From positions 3,249,896-3,313,895 of the forward strand of contig NW_009799103.1 in the NCBI RefSeq assembly GCF_000213175.1: a stretch of 64,000 nucleotides of DNA. The letters run 5' to 3'. Position numbers and translations under genes: made by a program. Shown here piece by piece: positions 34,592 through 48,600 of this stretch. A model generated the notes under the pieces. That model saw nothing but the letters and a program-made list of their open reading frames with translations. It had not been told where the DNA came from and searched no databases. Each line of letters begins with the position of its first letter. The first letter of the stretch is position 1. The stretch comes from Neurospora tetrasperma FGSC 2508. Taxonomy: Eukaryota; Ascomycota; Sordariomycetes; Sordariales; Sordariaceae.

Positions 34592-37500
34592 GGCAAATGG
34601 CAGAGGATAGGCGCAACTATGCACAGGGACTGCTAATGCCACAACCGGGAAGCTGAAGTACGAGGCGATGTAGCCGCGTGGTTGCCACCGTTAAATACGA
34701 ACCAGCTCGAGCCAAGGCAAGGCAAGAGAATGCAAGGCAACTGCAGATGCGGCTGTAATGCGGAAAACAAGCCGTATAAATCCAATGTGACGTTTCGCGA
34801 ATCGAAGGTCTCAGCCCTGGACCAGACAGGCGCGCGGTACAATGACAAGTGTTGGCCAAGAAAGAGGCGTTGTTGGAATTGGATCGGTGTTGCCGATGCA
34901 GCTGGTGTTGAACGGAATGCGTGATGTAGCGGGCGATTGGCTTTCCCGACAAATACCCTTCAGTTGGTGCGGTAGAATGCAAGAAGAATCGGATCGCCTT
35001 TTGGTGTGGAAGACAGGACTGGATTGAGGATGATGACAAAACAGACCAGAAAAACCAACTCCACCTCGTCGAGACAGCCGGTGGGTGTAGCTAACAGGGT
35101 GCTTGGTGATACATATATAGGTGGTTATAGTCCGGGTGGTGGGCGGACTGGCAGGCCCTGGGGACCGTCGTCGTCGGCTCCGTAATGCCAAGCACGACAG
35201 GTACCTCGTTTGGGGTTGCGTGCTTCTGAATGGTGGACGCCCTGAGGTCCTGGACCTTGTATGAATATGTCGGTAGAGCGTGACTGTAGGGTTCCAGGTT
35301 GGCGGCGGCGGCGGCCAAGACACCAGACAGCACTCAGCAACAGACTGCGCAAGGTACGGTCGGTACAGGCAGTTAGTTGACACTGCAGGTTTATTGCGCG
35401 CTTGACTTCCACTTATTCTGCACCTCAGGCGGCTGGAGACACAACAAAAGCGGTGCCGTGGTGGTGGTCTGGCTGAGGCGATGATGGACGACTGAACTCT
35501 GGACGGACTCGGAGCGGGAGGACGACTGGCGACGGGAGGATTCAATTGGGCTGGAGGGGGGGATTTAGGCCATAGAAAAAGATTTGGCGGAGACGAGTTT
35601 CCGGTGGAAGAGGCCCGAGGCCATAAAGAGGAAGGAAGTCGGATTACGGAGAGGCTGTGGATACCTCTGGGGACGGTTCCAGTCGCCGTTGCTGGCAGCT
35701 GCTTCTGGTTGGCTAGTCGTCCTTGCCCCTGGGACCGTTCCAGCTGGCCTGCCAGGGGAGCGAAGGGTCGATACAGCGTGTATTACGCGGTATTATCCGG
35801 AATGCATTAGCGTAAGGCAGGTATTCACGTGTAATGCCTTTGGACAGAGATGGTAGCGGAATCGGCAAGTTCAAGTGTGGATTCTGGGGACATGGCATGG
35901 TACGTAGAGCCAAAAGTACAATGACCTGTTCGTTTACTTAGTGTAGTTAGTTGTCTGACGATATGGCCGCGTTACCCGACTGCTTGGGACGGTGAAGCAA
36001 TTGCCAAGTTGTACATACATCTGTACAATAACAATCGAGTCGGTATGTCAAAGACTCAATTCAAGGTCAGGATTCCTTTGTCGTGCGCGAGGCCCAGACA
36101 GTCAAGCATGGACATAATACCTTGGCCAGAATCAGAGGCCGAAACGAGGGGAAAGGAAGGGGGTAGTAGGTAGGAGGGGACTACTGTCTCTGAACCTTGA
36201 ATCATCCTCACCATTCATGTATCCATCCCCCGCACGGAGAGAGAGATGCAGACTGATGAGTGCAGAGGCGTATCTGCGCACCCTTGACGCGGGCATTCCC
36301 ACGCTTTGGTTTCTGCCGCAAACTGAAGTCCAAACCCCGGTTGGCTCTGTCTGCAGCTTTCAGCCCTGGACAGGAGTGTCCAACGTAACATTACAGGGTT
36401 TCCATCTCAGCTGTTAGCGCTTTCCCAGCGTAACATCCAAGCACTCCCTTTTCCGCGCCATTTTCCTTCGGTTCGCTGGTCGCACCTGCTCCACTTTGCA
36501 CTCGCTACGGCATTAGTTCCACAGGAAAAATGGATCCCGCACGCCCTAAGAGGCTCGCACAGTGATACTTACCCCCGCCAAGTGTATGGAATACATACAC
36601 TTTTTACGTGCAAAGTACCGCTTGCCCTACTGGGTGCTTCTCTTTACCCCCTGATACATTTACGATTAGCCGTACTATTCTGTAAAGCCATTCATTCTGT
36701 TATCTGATCTGGTAGGGGAACAGAAACTTGGGCGAACGGAAAAGTTTCCGGTCCCTTTTTCATGTCCATCTTTTTGCACTAGTGTACAGCCTCAGCGATC
36801 GGCGGTCTGAAGAGAAAAGATGGAATGATTGTTGCTGTTAGGGCTGTCGTTGATCCAATCATCTTTGTCTTGTTGATTCAGCGTTGTCGCTTGGCCGAGA
36901 GTTGGCAGTACTACGGTTACGGTTTGATTTCCTTCCACTTGAACGGTATATGCGTACTGTACGTGTAAGGGAATGCTTTTTTACTTCTGTGGTAACGTAA
37001 ACCTGGCGGCCTATCTCGATGGCAGCCTCAACCGTTTTGTCCACGGGGTTCTCCGCTGCTGTCTCTTAATATCTGCTGATTAATGTGCATTACTTACCCT
37101 CTGCAACTTGCACCTGGAGTATGGCCGACGAACAGCTTTCCCGATTGAATTTTCTAACCCCCAGATCTTGGTCATAGTCGCTTCTGCCACCGCCATCAAC
37201 TCAAGCCTCGCCGGTCGAAAGCCAAGCATCGAGTCCACAACCCACTCTCTGTGTCTCATGGTCTACAGTCACATGAGGATGAGACTAAAGCTGATCGACA
37301 TACAAGCGCCGGAGAAATGAAACGCCAACAGCGCGATTCAGTCGCTCGCTGGATGCCAAAGGACAACGGGTTTCACAGCTGTCCGGTCCTGGTTCGGTTC
37401 ACCGACATAGCCGGCCGATCTTGAGGAGGGCCGGCACTGGCAGGGCTGGCCTTGGCAGACGGAAATTGGGCACCTTAAAAGGCTCCCGCGCCTCCGCAAT

Positions 37501-37611
37501 GAGCCGTGGACACTTGATGGCTCCCCGTTCATATGCTGAAGCAACGGCCTGTCTGCCTGTGTGGATGACATGCTGACCAACGCTTCATCGTACCGTCCTT
37601 CTCCGTGTCTG
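34592..37611. other. Upstream region of the zinc-finger gene; no supported gene
   Basis: About 3 kb. The first kilobase could be a long leader/promoter of the zinc-finger gene. A minus-strand open frame at 34811-35545 is Arg/Pro/Ser-rich and overlaps frames in other phases, so I treat it as non-coding. Beyond 35.9 kb there is nothing with coding character up to the transposon. Confidence 0.5.
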
Positions 37612-37613
37612 TA

Positions 37614-37646
37614 TCCCTTTAACGGTGAAAATGTTACATTTTAGCG
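37614..37646 (+). repeat. Left terminal inverted repeat, 33 bp
   Basis: It pairs with the reverse complement of 40265-40297, with a single mismatch at position 24. A partial echo of the end sequence (TTAACGGTTAACATTTT) lies just inside, at about 37683-37699. Confidence 0.93.
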
Positions 37647-40264
37647 CGGTAGGGATTAGCAGCCAATCGGCGGTTCCCCTTCTTAACGGTTAACATTTTG
37701 GAGCATGCAAATACCTCGAAAACTCCCGCATTTACAGCACTTTTAACATTGTAGTAAATATCATATACATATATATAGAAACAGGAATAGAAATCAACTA
37801 ATATATTTTAAACCAAGATGAAGCTATTCCCAGAATTGACTAACGTAAGTAGGCCAGCTAGCAACACTCATGCTTATAAATTAAAATTTAATAAATAGTA
37901 TACCCCAAAAATATTAAAACGCATAATTTCTTTGTTAAGTACGTAAATAAACTATTAGTCTTGAAAACAATTAATTTTCCATATTTTATTAAAGAGTATA
38001 TTATATATATAGCCTACTTTAAGAATTATTCTCTCTTATAATATTTTACTGGTAATTCTCTAATATTTAATATTAGAAATTTATTCATAGATATATAGTA
38101 TATAGTAGCAGTTTTCCTATAAAAAGCCCAAATCTCATTAATTAATTAACTTCGAAAATCTATATATATAGTCTATTACTTCTAATTAAAAAGAATACTA
38201 AACGGCTTCTCCCTCTAATTAAGAAAGAGGTTAGCTGTAATAACTTCTATATAATAGTAATATACTATTCGTATAGTATTTAATAAAAAATCCAATATAA
38301 GTAGTATACCTAAATAGAAGTTAGTAAATAATATTATAAATAATCTACAATGGTAATAATAGCTATACGTATTGTATGTATATAACTAGTTACCTACATC
38401 TACCCTATTTATATAGCTATTATATACCTATATAATTAGTAGTATTCAAACTTATTTATAACTCTTATTACTAAAATAGTTTCTTATAACGCCCTTACAC
38501 GTAGGATAGCAGTAGTAAATATACTTACGTACTTCATCCCTAATATACTATATAAATAAAAAGTTCACTATTTAGTGATCTTTTATACAAAAATATACTA
38601 TTCCAGTCTCTTAATCCTTATTTAGTAGGGATTACTCACTCTTTTTAAAATTAGGAACCGGCATATCTAATACCATCCAATATAGCGCTCCAAAGGGTAT
38701 CTTCTCTTTTTTATTATTAATTTTTCGAAACTTAGCAAACTGCAGTATTGTATAATTAGAATATATTATACTAATAACTACAATATTCTTAGTACAAAGG
38801 TAGCACGCGAGAACGAGAGTAGTAAAAAGGTTATTAATAAAGATATAATAAACTGACCGGTAGGGTAGGCGGGGTAACCCAATTACCAACTCTACTACTA
38901 CTATTTGAGTCGGTATTAACTTACTCTATTAAAATATTCAGTTAGCTAATTATTAAATAGATTTTGGTAGAGAATACTATATATACTTATTCGAATTAAT
39001 AACGCTAACCGTATTATTATACTACCTCCAATTAAAAAAGTAACTGCCAGCCGTAATAACCTAGATTTTAATACCCTATAATACTAATTTATCAGGGATA
39101 TAGACCGTTACTATACTTCTACTAGTATATTTTACTATCTTCTTGTTAATAGCAATATATTGTAGTAGAGTCCGTAATTTAAAACTAACTCTCTAAATAT
39201 ATTTATTGAAGTTGTATATTCTATCCTAAAGAGTAAGATCATCTTAAGTAGGATCCCATATGCAAAAGCGCCTTAAAAGCATTTCAAACTGAAAAAAAGG
39301 CATCTAATTACAAATTGGGTAATTCAGGCCCCCCTCTTTCTCCTACTAATACGAGGGGAGGTTTATTTCTATGTAGAGGCCAATATATAGTAGAATAGCA
39401 AATAGTATATATAGCTCTACAGCACAAATAAATACCTAGTACGTTTCGCGAGAGTAAGGGTTATTCTTACTTAGTAATAAAATTTTACAAAGGTTAATCT
39501 ATTATACCTATTACTCTACTATACAGGGAGGGAAATATTAATAGAAGGCTAACAATATAGTAATAATAGTGGGGGGATAAGTAATTTAGTATATAAATAT
39601 ACCGCTGTTACCCTGGACCGTATTAAAAGAGAAATATTAAAAATTAATAAGGCTAACCCAAAGGTCTATAGGTTCGTAATCGATAATGATAGTTAAATTA
39701 TTAGGTATATTATTAGGGAGCTTACTTATTAGCTAGTAGATATATTGCTAGTCCCACTAGTCAGACTGAAGGAAAGCTAGAAGCTCGTTACTAGGCGGTT
39801 TAGGGTAATCTTTATTACAGTCCTTATTGTTATAATTATTTTTAAAATCAGGGATAAAATTACCTTTGTTATTATTAGTATTTAATTTTAATTCACTAGA
39901 GAGAGGGAGGATATGTAAAGGTAAGCGATCTACGGGATTAATACTTACTAGAAGGTAGGCTAGCACCGGCTATACTAACTAGGCTAGCACTAACTAGGTG
40001 GCTGCCTTGCTGGGAAATAAATTCAAAATTACTGAAAGATCCATTTTCAAAGACCTTAACACTACATTAAAGAGCTTATAATAATTACGGTTTAAGAATA
40101 TAATATAGTAAATCTATTTCAAACATTAATAGACGATATAGAATCTCTAATTTTACTAACAAAAATAACATTTTCATTATCGCCGATTTAATATATGGAT
40201 ATGCTAGTTAGCTTGCTTGGCGGCATCAACAAATCTCTAAGTACCGCTGGTAGACTGTAGGGGC

Positions 40265-40297
40265 CGCTAAAATATAACATTTTCACCGTTAAAGGGA
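40265..40297 (-). repeat. Right terminal inverted repeat, 33 bp
   Basis: Reverse complement of the left end except at one base. Read from the right end inward, the left copy has ACA where this copy has ATA, a CpA to TpA transition, which is the preferred RIP change. It is immediately followed by the TA target duplicate. Confidence 0.93.
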
Positions 40298-43176
40298 TAT
40301 AACCGGTGGCCCGACTCGACCGGCTCTCGGGCGTAAAGCGGATCACTCGGGATCGTCGGTTTGACCCGCCAACGCGCAGTTATGGCGTGTCCTTATTCCC
40401 GGTGTTTACACTAAACACGATGGTATCATTGAAATCGAGATTTATACACTACACGGTAAAGGCATGTAGATCGGCACTGGAGGCGCTTTGCATGAAGTGA
40501 AGAATCCCCGACATGGTCAAAGGTGGAAATGACGGGAGTCAAGTTTGATACCACAACGTCCAGCCTTACCGGGCTGGCTGCCTGTTTGGCTTAGGTTGCC
40601 CGTTGGACCCCTTTTTAGGCATTTTGGGGCGCAGCCTTTCCCGTCAACGTCACGGTCGAAAATTATGCCCCTGCAAGGCAGATGACGGTCGGCCAGTTGC
40701 AGGTTTTGCAGGGCTTGTGTTGCAATGCGGTTCCTACCTACCTAAACAAGAAAAGAAAAGGAAAAAAAAGAAAAAAGAAAAATCTTTCCAAGACTTCGGA
40801 GGGTTCGCCAACCAAGCAAATTGCATGAAGGCCGATCGATGCCTTCCCCCACTACCAGCCGATCTTATAACCGTACACTTACACTACAACTAGGTATTTT
40901 CGTCCGCCCTACCTAACCACCAGGAACACTCTGACGTGGGATGGGAGGCCTCTTGATCCAAAACCTTTTCTTAACGTTGATGAACGTCGATCGTGTGTAC
41001 GTCTTCAAGGCATGATGCAACAATACCTGTCTAACCAGTTTTCTCCTGAGCCTAGTTCTTGTGGGATTAATCCATGACGCTTTCTGTACTCGGATCCCAT
41101 CTATAGATTACATATGCTGACTTTCGAGTCTCAGCCCTACAAGGTGTGCCATCCATCTCAACCTCGGCCGTTGGTGCTGCTGGTCACGGCATATACTAGG
41201 TAGATACCTTACTTACCGCTTACACTGGAAGCCTGGATGTCCAACAACTTGTTCCGTGGTCCCATTTCCATACTTATTCCCGAGAGCCTGAAAAGGCGTA
41301 AGGCGGGCCCTGTCAGTCCTGGGCACACATGGACAATGAAGCGAAGGCTTTCTCCGAGGAACGCGGGGTTCGCCGTTGGAGAATTTGTTACTTGACTTTT
41401 TCCAGCGGCTGTGGTACCACACAAAGGTCCATTCGCATGTGTCCAACCAGGAACACTTCACACCCTCTATGAGGTGGTCAATGTCATGCAACAAACAAGT
41501 CACCATGGGCATGCTACGTTCTAAAAGCTGTTATTGTTGCATGCCTTGGATTCGAAGGACTTGATGCAACATGAACCACAAGGTGAAGAAAGCAACATGA
41601 AGTAATCAAGATGTCTGGTAACGTCCAAAAGTCCGCAATGAGCACAAAACAACGTACTTCGAAGTTGCCGGAGGCGGCAGCAAAGTCCTCTGCAGAGAGA
41701 CTGATGGATGAGACCCAAGGTGTCACCTCCAGCGCATGATGTTACATGTTGGCAGACGTCCTTGCTACAATAGAGTTGAGATGTTTTTTTTTTTTTTCTA
41801 ACCTCTCTCTTTGTTTCTACTTTCGCTCATGACTATGCCTTGTCATCATTTACTGTGTATAGGGCGTATGGCGCCGTTGAATCTCATTTCAAAACTGGAT
41901 CTATCATACGGTCTAGTAGATCGGGGAAAGGACCTGCATGCCGAAGCGCCACCATAACAAACTTAGCGAGACCACTTAAGACGACTGGACAGCAAGTTCC
42001 AATATGCGGGTGACTCGCAGCGGATGGCGGCGGTATTCAATCCATCGCCAGGCACTTTACTTTTTTTTTTCTTTTTTTCTTTCAAAGTTGCTGCAGTTCT
42101 AGCCAACCTCGACACTCACGACACGACCAATTGTTAACATCGGCCAGAATGCAGTGCCAACTTGCTTGATACTTTGTGCATGTGGTATGTGCCATGCACG
42201 CAATCTCGACATCGGACCTTATAAGCCCGACTATCATCAGCCTCTGGAGCTTTGTGTCCCTTACCATACAATTCTTTATGTATGTTATCGCCGCTGTGTC
42301 AAATCATTACAGCCCAACAAGCGCGCTCTATCGCCGCTGACCTGTTGAGCCAATGACGCTAGTTAACCGCTGTTAATTACCACCTCGATATGCGCTGCTT
42401 TGATTCCGTCTGACACAAATGAAACACCCCGAGCGGTTGCCATCAAGGCGGTGGCAGTTGAACGCTGTGTCACCTTCCTATGGAGGTGGTCATGCGAGAT
42501 GGAAGAGTGTTTAGTCGGTAAGCGTCGAAGTATTCCTTGCCTTGTTGTCACCCTCGCTGGGATCATACCCCGAAGTTCTCACTCAGGTACCGGCTCTTGC
42601 GGTATGTGGCGCATGAAATGCCGAACTACAGTGTGTGTGGCCAACCACCAATCAATGCGGGGGTAGTGTATGACCTTCGTTTCCATCTTTTTACACTTTT
42701 TCCTCACGGCATCTAGCAGCTTGAGAGATATTAAACACGCCCTTCCTCTTATTGTTTACATGGATCTCCATTGCTCCCTACAGTCACGCGAGGAGGTATG
42801 TAGTGCAGTGACTTGTGAGAGAGGGGGTCTGTGATTCCATAGAAAGGAGCAGTCGAGCGATCCAGCCTTTCCTTTCTCCACGATATGATATGCCGCCATC
42901 TCCAAGGCGCGTTGCACACCGGGATGTTCCTGGTTGAAGTCAGCGACCTTGATGTTGTGTTCGTCAGCGCTGTTGCGCTAGCAGTGTGGGGTGGGAAATA
43001 CAGTCTGCGCAAAAAAAGAATAGCTAGGTACCCTTCGGCTAAGACTGGGTAGTGCTAACATAAGCTTGATGAATCTATTGATAATATATTACAGATTCTT
43101 GCCTAGCGTGGATCGTCAAGGTTATACACTAGCAATAAGGTTCCAGGTGACTTCGGACGTAGCTCCGTGTCTCTGA

Positions 43177-43197
43177 CCGCCGCCGCCGCCGCCGCCG
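43177..43197. repeat. (CCG)7 microsatellite
   Basis: Seven CCG units in a row, followed by GGCCCGGGC. No coding context is seen. Confidence 0.9.
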
Positions 43198-45437
43198 GGC
43201 CCGGGCACTTCTACCATACGACGGGGAATCCACCGAGACAGAAACAATGGATGCTGCACTGTGAGAGAGACGGCTTGACGGAACTCCCAACCCCGTCCCG
43301 CTATCCGATGCTGTTCTCCTTTGTCTTGATGGAAATGAAAAGGGCCAAATACATGGCTCTATAAAGAGTGGCTCCTACCTCTAGCATTTCCCCTTTGCCT
43401 TACTGGGCGATTACAAAGGGATACATACAATATGACTAGTGGGAGAGAGCATCCATTCCAGACAAGCGGGAAATACCAGCCGGCCCCTGTGGGTCGTAAT
43501 TGAATAGAGGTATTCGCACGAAGCTAACATACCGTTAATACATATAGGCTGATACATACACGCACACGTTGGCGAGTACAGGGGGCCGTACACTTCGAAC
43601 AAACGGTGTAATACCCGCTAAGTAAGCGTCACTCTCATTTCCGGTCACCCACCAGACATCAGCCTTACAGTTAGCGGTACGTAAGGAATTTGATAAGGAT
43701 CATAGGGCTATGGACAGGGAACGGAAGGTTCAATCCCGGGAAATGATGTCTTGCTGCGGAATGAGAGCGGAACTGAATGCGGCTCTCATCCCAGTGTTAT
43801 GTACACCGACGTGTTCGTCGCAAGATGAGATGAACTTTATAAATACTACTTACCTACCTATATCTCTACATAATACTGTGTATACATACGCGGATTACAG
43901 CATTGGTTGTTGTGACGCATATGTACATACATAATCTAAAAGTGCTAATTGGTCGTTGTCAGCCAGCGGAGCACCGTCCGCGCCATCGGAAGTCGGAACA
44001 TTACGAACTGCCACGGGGTCCCAAAGCAAAGCCGGGCATCATTCGGGGTCCCGTCAAAAAGGAACAGGTCACCGAGCGAGCGCCCTAGGAGGTCGCCTAC
44101 AGGACACTATCGTGCGTCGGCTGGATCTCGCGTTCGACAAAAGCTAGATCGACAAGGACGATCTTATCTCTCGGGAATTGGCCCGGGGCTCTCAATACTC
44201 AATGGGCATTAGCAACTCTTTAGTGACCCTATAGGGGTGCGTCGCGTGACTTGATTGACCTTGGTTCAAAAGCCGAAAGAAAGATGGTGGCGTACCAGCT
44301 AGGTATTGATAATTATTTCTTACAGACCGCCTCTTCGGCCCCCCTTCCCCCGAGAGAGGATTGATTCATTTCCCCATGAGCCGAGAAACATCTCGACGTT
44401 TCCTTCCATCCAGCGGCAGTGGCAGTAGCAGTGGCAGCAACAGCAGTCGATGCACGAAACCCTTTTCGTCTTTTTCAGCCCTGACAAATGTCTTCCTTCC
44501 AGGGAGAGAAGCCGTGCCGCATGAAAAAAGCATGGCATCTCTGCATGAAACCACTTTGAAGTGCGAATTTGGAATTCCTTGTGATGGCGGGAACGATGCC
44601 GTGCATCAATCAACTTGAAAGATGAGGCTGAAAAGCAGGATGATCGTGTCTTTCATCTCCTCCTTAGCACTGCATTGCTCAAGAACCCGGTGCAATCCTT
44701 CCCGGTGTCTATACCAAAGAACTGTGAGGGCAATTCTTTACTTTGCGTTGACCTCATCTTCCACACACACAAGATTCATCTCGTCCTACATAGCTGTCCA
44801 TTTCCCATGCACTCGCCAGCGAGTTGTGTAATTGCTTGGCTCATTAGCTGCTCGCCATCGCTGCGACCCAAGGAACCCCCACCACCTGAAGCCAATGAAT
44901 GGACCACATGTTGAAAATTACCTACCTAGCGAGGTAGTGTAGAAACAAACCCCCTCGAGCCCCTCCAGTCTCCAGGATAAGAACAAACAGACCCCGAAGC
45001 ATTTTCTTCCTCGGGCATGGGCCAGCCGTGCAAAACATGGATCATCATAGAAAAGAGAGATCACTTGCTCGCACGATCCGACTGCCGATCGCACGCTGCC
45101 AGCCGCCTCTGTCAGCACCTTCTTTTGCTTAGCCTATCATGTCTAATTCAGCGTTGTAACATCACCATGCAACACTCCCTCCCATGCATGGGAGCCCTCC
45201 CTCCCCATGTAACTACCTAACTAACTCTCTCTTGTTGGTCTCTCTCTTCTGCCGCGCCAACAACCGGCCGGGCAAGTCCAAGTCAGAAAGAAAATGCTAC
45301 CTACCTTACCTTTACTGTACTGCGGAGGCCGCAAATTATTCGTTACCACTCAGTAATAAATTCTTGATATGAGTGGGAAAAGATAGGTAGGTATCTAGGG
45401 AAAAATCTCGTATGCGCTTCGTAAGCTTCATACATAG

Positions 45438-45453
45438 CCCCCCCCCCCCCCCC
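45438..45453. repeat. Poly-C tract, 16 bp
   Basis: A run of 16 C on the plus strand. Length may be unreliable in sequencing. Confidence 0.9.
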
Positions 45454-45567
45454 ATCTTGCTGCAATGCTACAGTACCGTTTTGGTCTGCCTGCAAACTGA
45501 AAGCCGACAAGATCATCATTGTCGTCGTCAGAACGTTCAGGTCGTCAAGTGTGGCTGTGTTCAGCAT

Positions 45568-45590
45568 GGCAGGGCAGGGCAGGGCAGGGG
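45568..45590. repeat. (GGGCA)n microsatellite
   Basis: About four GGCAG/GGGCA units (AGGGCAGGGCAGGGCAGGGG) in intergenic DNA. Confidence 0.85.
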
Positions 45591-45649
45591 AGGGCGGCTC
45601 TCGCCGTCGTCAGGCCAAGGCAGCAAAAAGCCGAGATATAGTGTGAAGT

Positions 45650-45674
45650 GGTAGGTAGGTAGGTAGGCAGGCAG
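45650..45674. repeat. (GGTA)n/(GGCA)n microsatellite
   Basis: Five GGTA-type units grading into GGCAGGCAGG. This is the longest of the GGTA/TACC clusters that recur through the intergenic parts of the window. Confidence 0.9.
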
Positions 45675-48600
45675 GGTGGCAATCGGACCGGTAGTGTAGT
45701 GTAGTGGTATCAGACCTTAATAGGCTGTGAATGAGCTGGTTGGTGGTTGGGTGGTGATGATGATGATGGTGCTTCACACAAAGTGCCTAACAAGGCGGCT
45801 GCCCGGCCGTGATGCAGATGTTAGGTACCGGCGGGATAACATACCTACCTACATACCTGGGTATGTGGATGGATGTAGGAGACGGTTGCATGGTGGTTAG
45901 TTGGTGCAAATAGTTGGTGTTACAAAACCATGTCTTGAGTGCCTGCTTAGGTTGGAACTGGGAAATTGTATGGTCCGTTAGCCTCTCAACACCCCAGCGC
46001 CATCCATCATTCTATACTACAGTACCCCTGACTGGCGACGACTCCCCCAAAAATCAGCCCAGTTGCAGTTCATGTTGCTCACAAGCAGCGAACATGGAAA
46101 ATCCCCTCGTGTCGTGCACGTGGATGGACCCCCGAATGATTCGTTCGTTAGCTCTTCTTTTGCGCTTTAGTGTAGAAAAGGAGGTTGAAAGAGACCGGAG
46201 AAACGCCATGTTTCTTTTCTTCTTTCTGCTGACTCCCGAGCCTACACGTGTACACTATGGATAGAGCCGCAAGTACCAGCTCCACTTGGGTTGGCCCCTC
46301 GATCGGGAGTTCCTTCCGCGGGTAGGTCGTGAAGCCGGGGGTTGGGGGGGGGTTAAGGTCCCAACGGTTATTTCACTTTAGTTGCATCGAGATGGATTCA
46401 TGGAACAGCCGGGCAGCCCACGAGGGAGCCATGCCATCCATCTTGCCATCTTCTCCCACACCATCCGTCGGCTTCGTCTCATCTCATCTTCCTGATTCCT
46501 GTTTCACCGGTCTCTAGTGCCCCCTTCCTTCTTTTCCCTCCAGCGGTACGGACGCATCGGCAATCCCATATCTGCCTTGGCATCGTGAGAGAACAGGGGA
46601 AGCTGTGAGGAAGCTGAAGAAAGTTTAATAATGCCGTAAACCGAGATACTCGCAAGTTCGTCACTTGTTGGGTAAAGTGATCACAGAACATCAATTTCGT
46701 CTTCCTCGGCCCAAATAGCACCAGTATCTGTATAGCTTCAACATCCTGCCCGATTTGTGATGATGATGCCGATGACAATGGACGAGGGACTGAGGTGAAA
46801 CACCGGACCAGTCCACTCTGATGAAGATCGAGGTTTCAAGCGTAGGCAAGCCCGTGATAGGGGAACAATGGGTGGAAATGTCTTTCAGGGACCTACCAAC
46901 TCACTTTAACAAAAGCCAAGTGCTAAATGTTCTTCCGTAGGAGGAGATGGTGTCGTAAGTTTTTCTACGCACTGCCTTGTTGTCCCTAAAAGTAGTGTGT
47001 CGTCTGGACAGCTTCCTTTCCATTAAAGTCGAAATTCGTTGCTTCTTCTACATGTATATTTCGGTTGGCAGGGGGTGTAACGGTGAAAATTACAAACGAA
47101 GTCGCTGTAAGTTCTTTTCTTGTAACGACGGTACATAAGCGATCCGTTTGGTATCGTAAAAATACCCACGAAACGTTCCACGCAGCATTGATACGGTACA
47201 AACTGCGTGTTTTTCGGCCGACCCTCGGATGCCCGTTGAAATCCACGCAGACCACGGTACCTCGCGATTGGACTGTCGCAAGCACCGAATCCACATTGGG
47301 GCTATTGCTTTCTTTCCATTGGCTGGCCTTATACCTGCCTCCCTCGTAGGGCTGGTTCACATGAAGGTTCTGTTCCGTTGTCTGCCCTGGTGTTGGCGGT
47401 GAGCGGTTGTGGAGTTTTTTTTTTTTTTTCATTTGGAGGAACCCCATGCTCCCATAAATCAGTTCAGGTTATCTTGCGTCGACGCTGCATCACGCTGTAC
47501 GCTACAATTTGGATGAATGTCGGTACTACGAACATGGTGAAATTTTCAGCGGTGTGTATTACGCGTAAAGTACCTACAGTACTACTTGGACGGTGCGGAA
47601 GTGCTCCGACAGACCCCCTTACTCAGCACCACCACCCAAACCCGGGACAAGGCATCGTGGTCCATGTTGTTACATCGATGCTTTGGACCAGGCGCTAGTT
47701 CAAGATGGCTACATATCTGCTCCACCGATTGTCACGACGACGACGCCGGCGGTGATGAAGAACAACAACTTAACACACCGATTCCGGACCCGGGTTTGAT
47801 GCCAAGGTTGCAAGCGTGAACATGGGCATATTGGCAGTAGTCCAGTCATGACTTTGAAGTCAAGTACCAGAGAGGGGAAGAGGACTTGGCAGTAAACATG
47901 AACTAATACCACCGTATTGGCATCCATCGCGGTCCAGGAAACAAAACGGTGCGCAGACCAGAAAGATTCCTTCCAAAGTAAGTATCTCTGAGGAAAGGCC
48001 GGGATGGTTAGCATCCAGATCGTTTTGGTTGACCAGACTGGATAGACTGGAGACTGGATAAAAGCATGGATGGGTAAGGGCAAGAAACATGATACCCGAT
48101 ATCCGATGCAAAACTTGTGTCAGCGCCGTCATCATTGTCATTGTTGGGTCAGTCAGCCTTACAAGGAAAGGACAGAACTTTCCATCGGCAGCCAAGCGGT
48201 TGATCCTGCAAGCGAAGGTCAATAACCCTTCTTCTATCGTCTATTGATCAGATAAGTATCTTCCAGTCTTCACCGCATCCGCGTATTTGTTGAAGGCAGC
48301 AACTTTGTGACTAGTTCTAGTTCTAGGTATCCATCCTCTTTCTCTCTAGTCTACACTACTATGTCTATGCCCGGGTTACATGGGCAACCAACACAGAAAC
48401 GTCAGTCTATAAAACGGATGAGATAGAGACAATAAATGACAAAATAGAGGGAAAGAAGCAGCAATCGGCGCGAAACGTCAACCAAACGACGACAACGGAC
48501 GGTAAACGATCTCCATACCTTCTTCAGATTTTGATTCCCACGACGATAGATAGCAAAAATTAGGGACTGCACCACATACACTACTAACTTACTTACCTAC

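Larger units (their letters stand above)
37614..40297. mobile_element. RIP-mutated Tc1/pogo-Fot1-type DNA transposon, 2,684 bp
   Basis: The block is bounded by 33-bp inverted repeats starting TCCCTTTAACGGTGAAAATG, identical at 32 of 33 positions, and flanked on each side by TA (37612-37613 and 40298-40299). A TA target duplication and an element of this length fit the Tc1/mariner superfamily; the pogo/Fot1 branch common in fungi is the likeliest match. Between the ends the DNA is extremely A+T- and TpA-rich, unlike the rest of the window. The only frames are short and stop-riddled (for example 38632-38889 and 39757-39966, both -), so no functional transposase remains. This is what Neurospora RIP does to duplicated DNA. 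The transposase family could not be confirmed from the degraded interior. Confidence 0.88.

Noticed and set aside
34811-35545. 244-codon minus-strand Arg/Pro/Ser-rich frame upstream of the zinc-finger gene
   Set aside because: Composition is that expected from antisense or leader DNA of this base content, with overlapping frames in other phases and no motif. It is more likely promoter or leader.
38632-38889. Frame inside the transposon as a possible surviving transposase fragment
   Set aside because: Codons are dominated by AT-rich Ile/Asn/Lys/Tyr from RIP-mutated DNA, and no DDE-type motif could be seen, so it is not called as a gene or pseudogene by itself.
43727-43742. GGTTCAATCCC resembling a tRNA T-loop
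   Set aside because: The flanking bases do not form a T-stem or acceptor stem, and no D-arm lies upstream.
46986-47447. 153-codon minus-strand frame with an ATG
   Set aside because: Begins with a Lys run from the complement of a poly-T tract, shows no family resemblance, and no splice-compatible neighbouring exon is seen.
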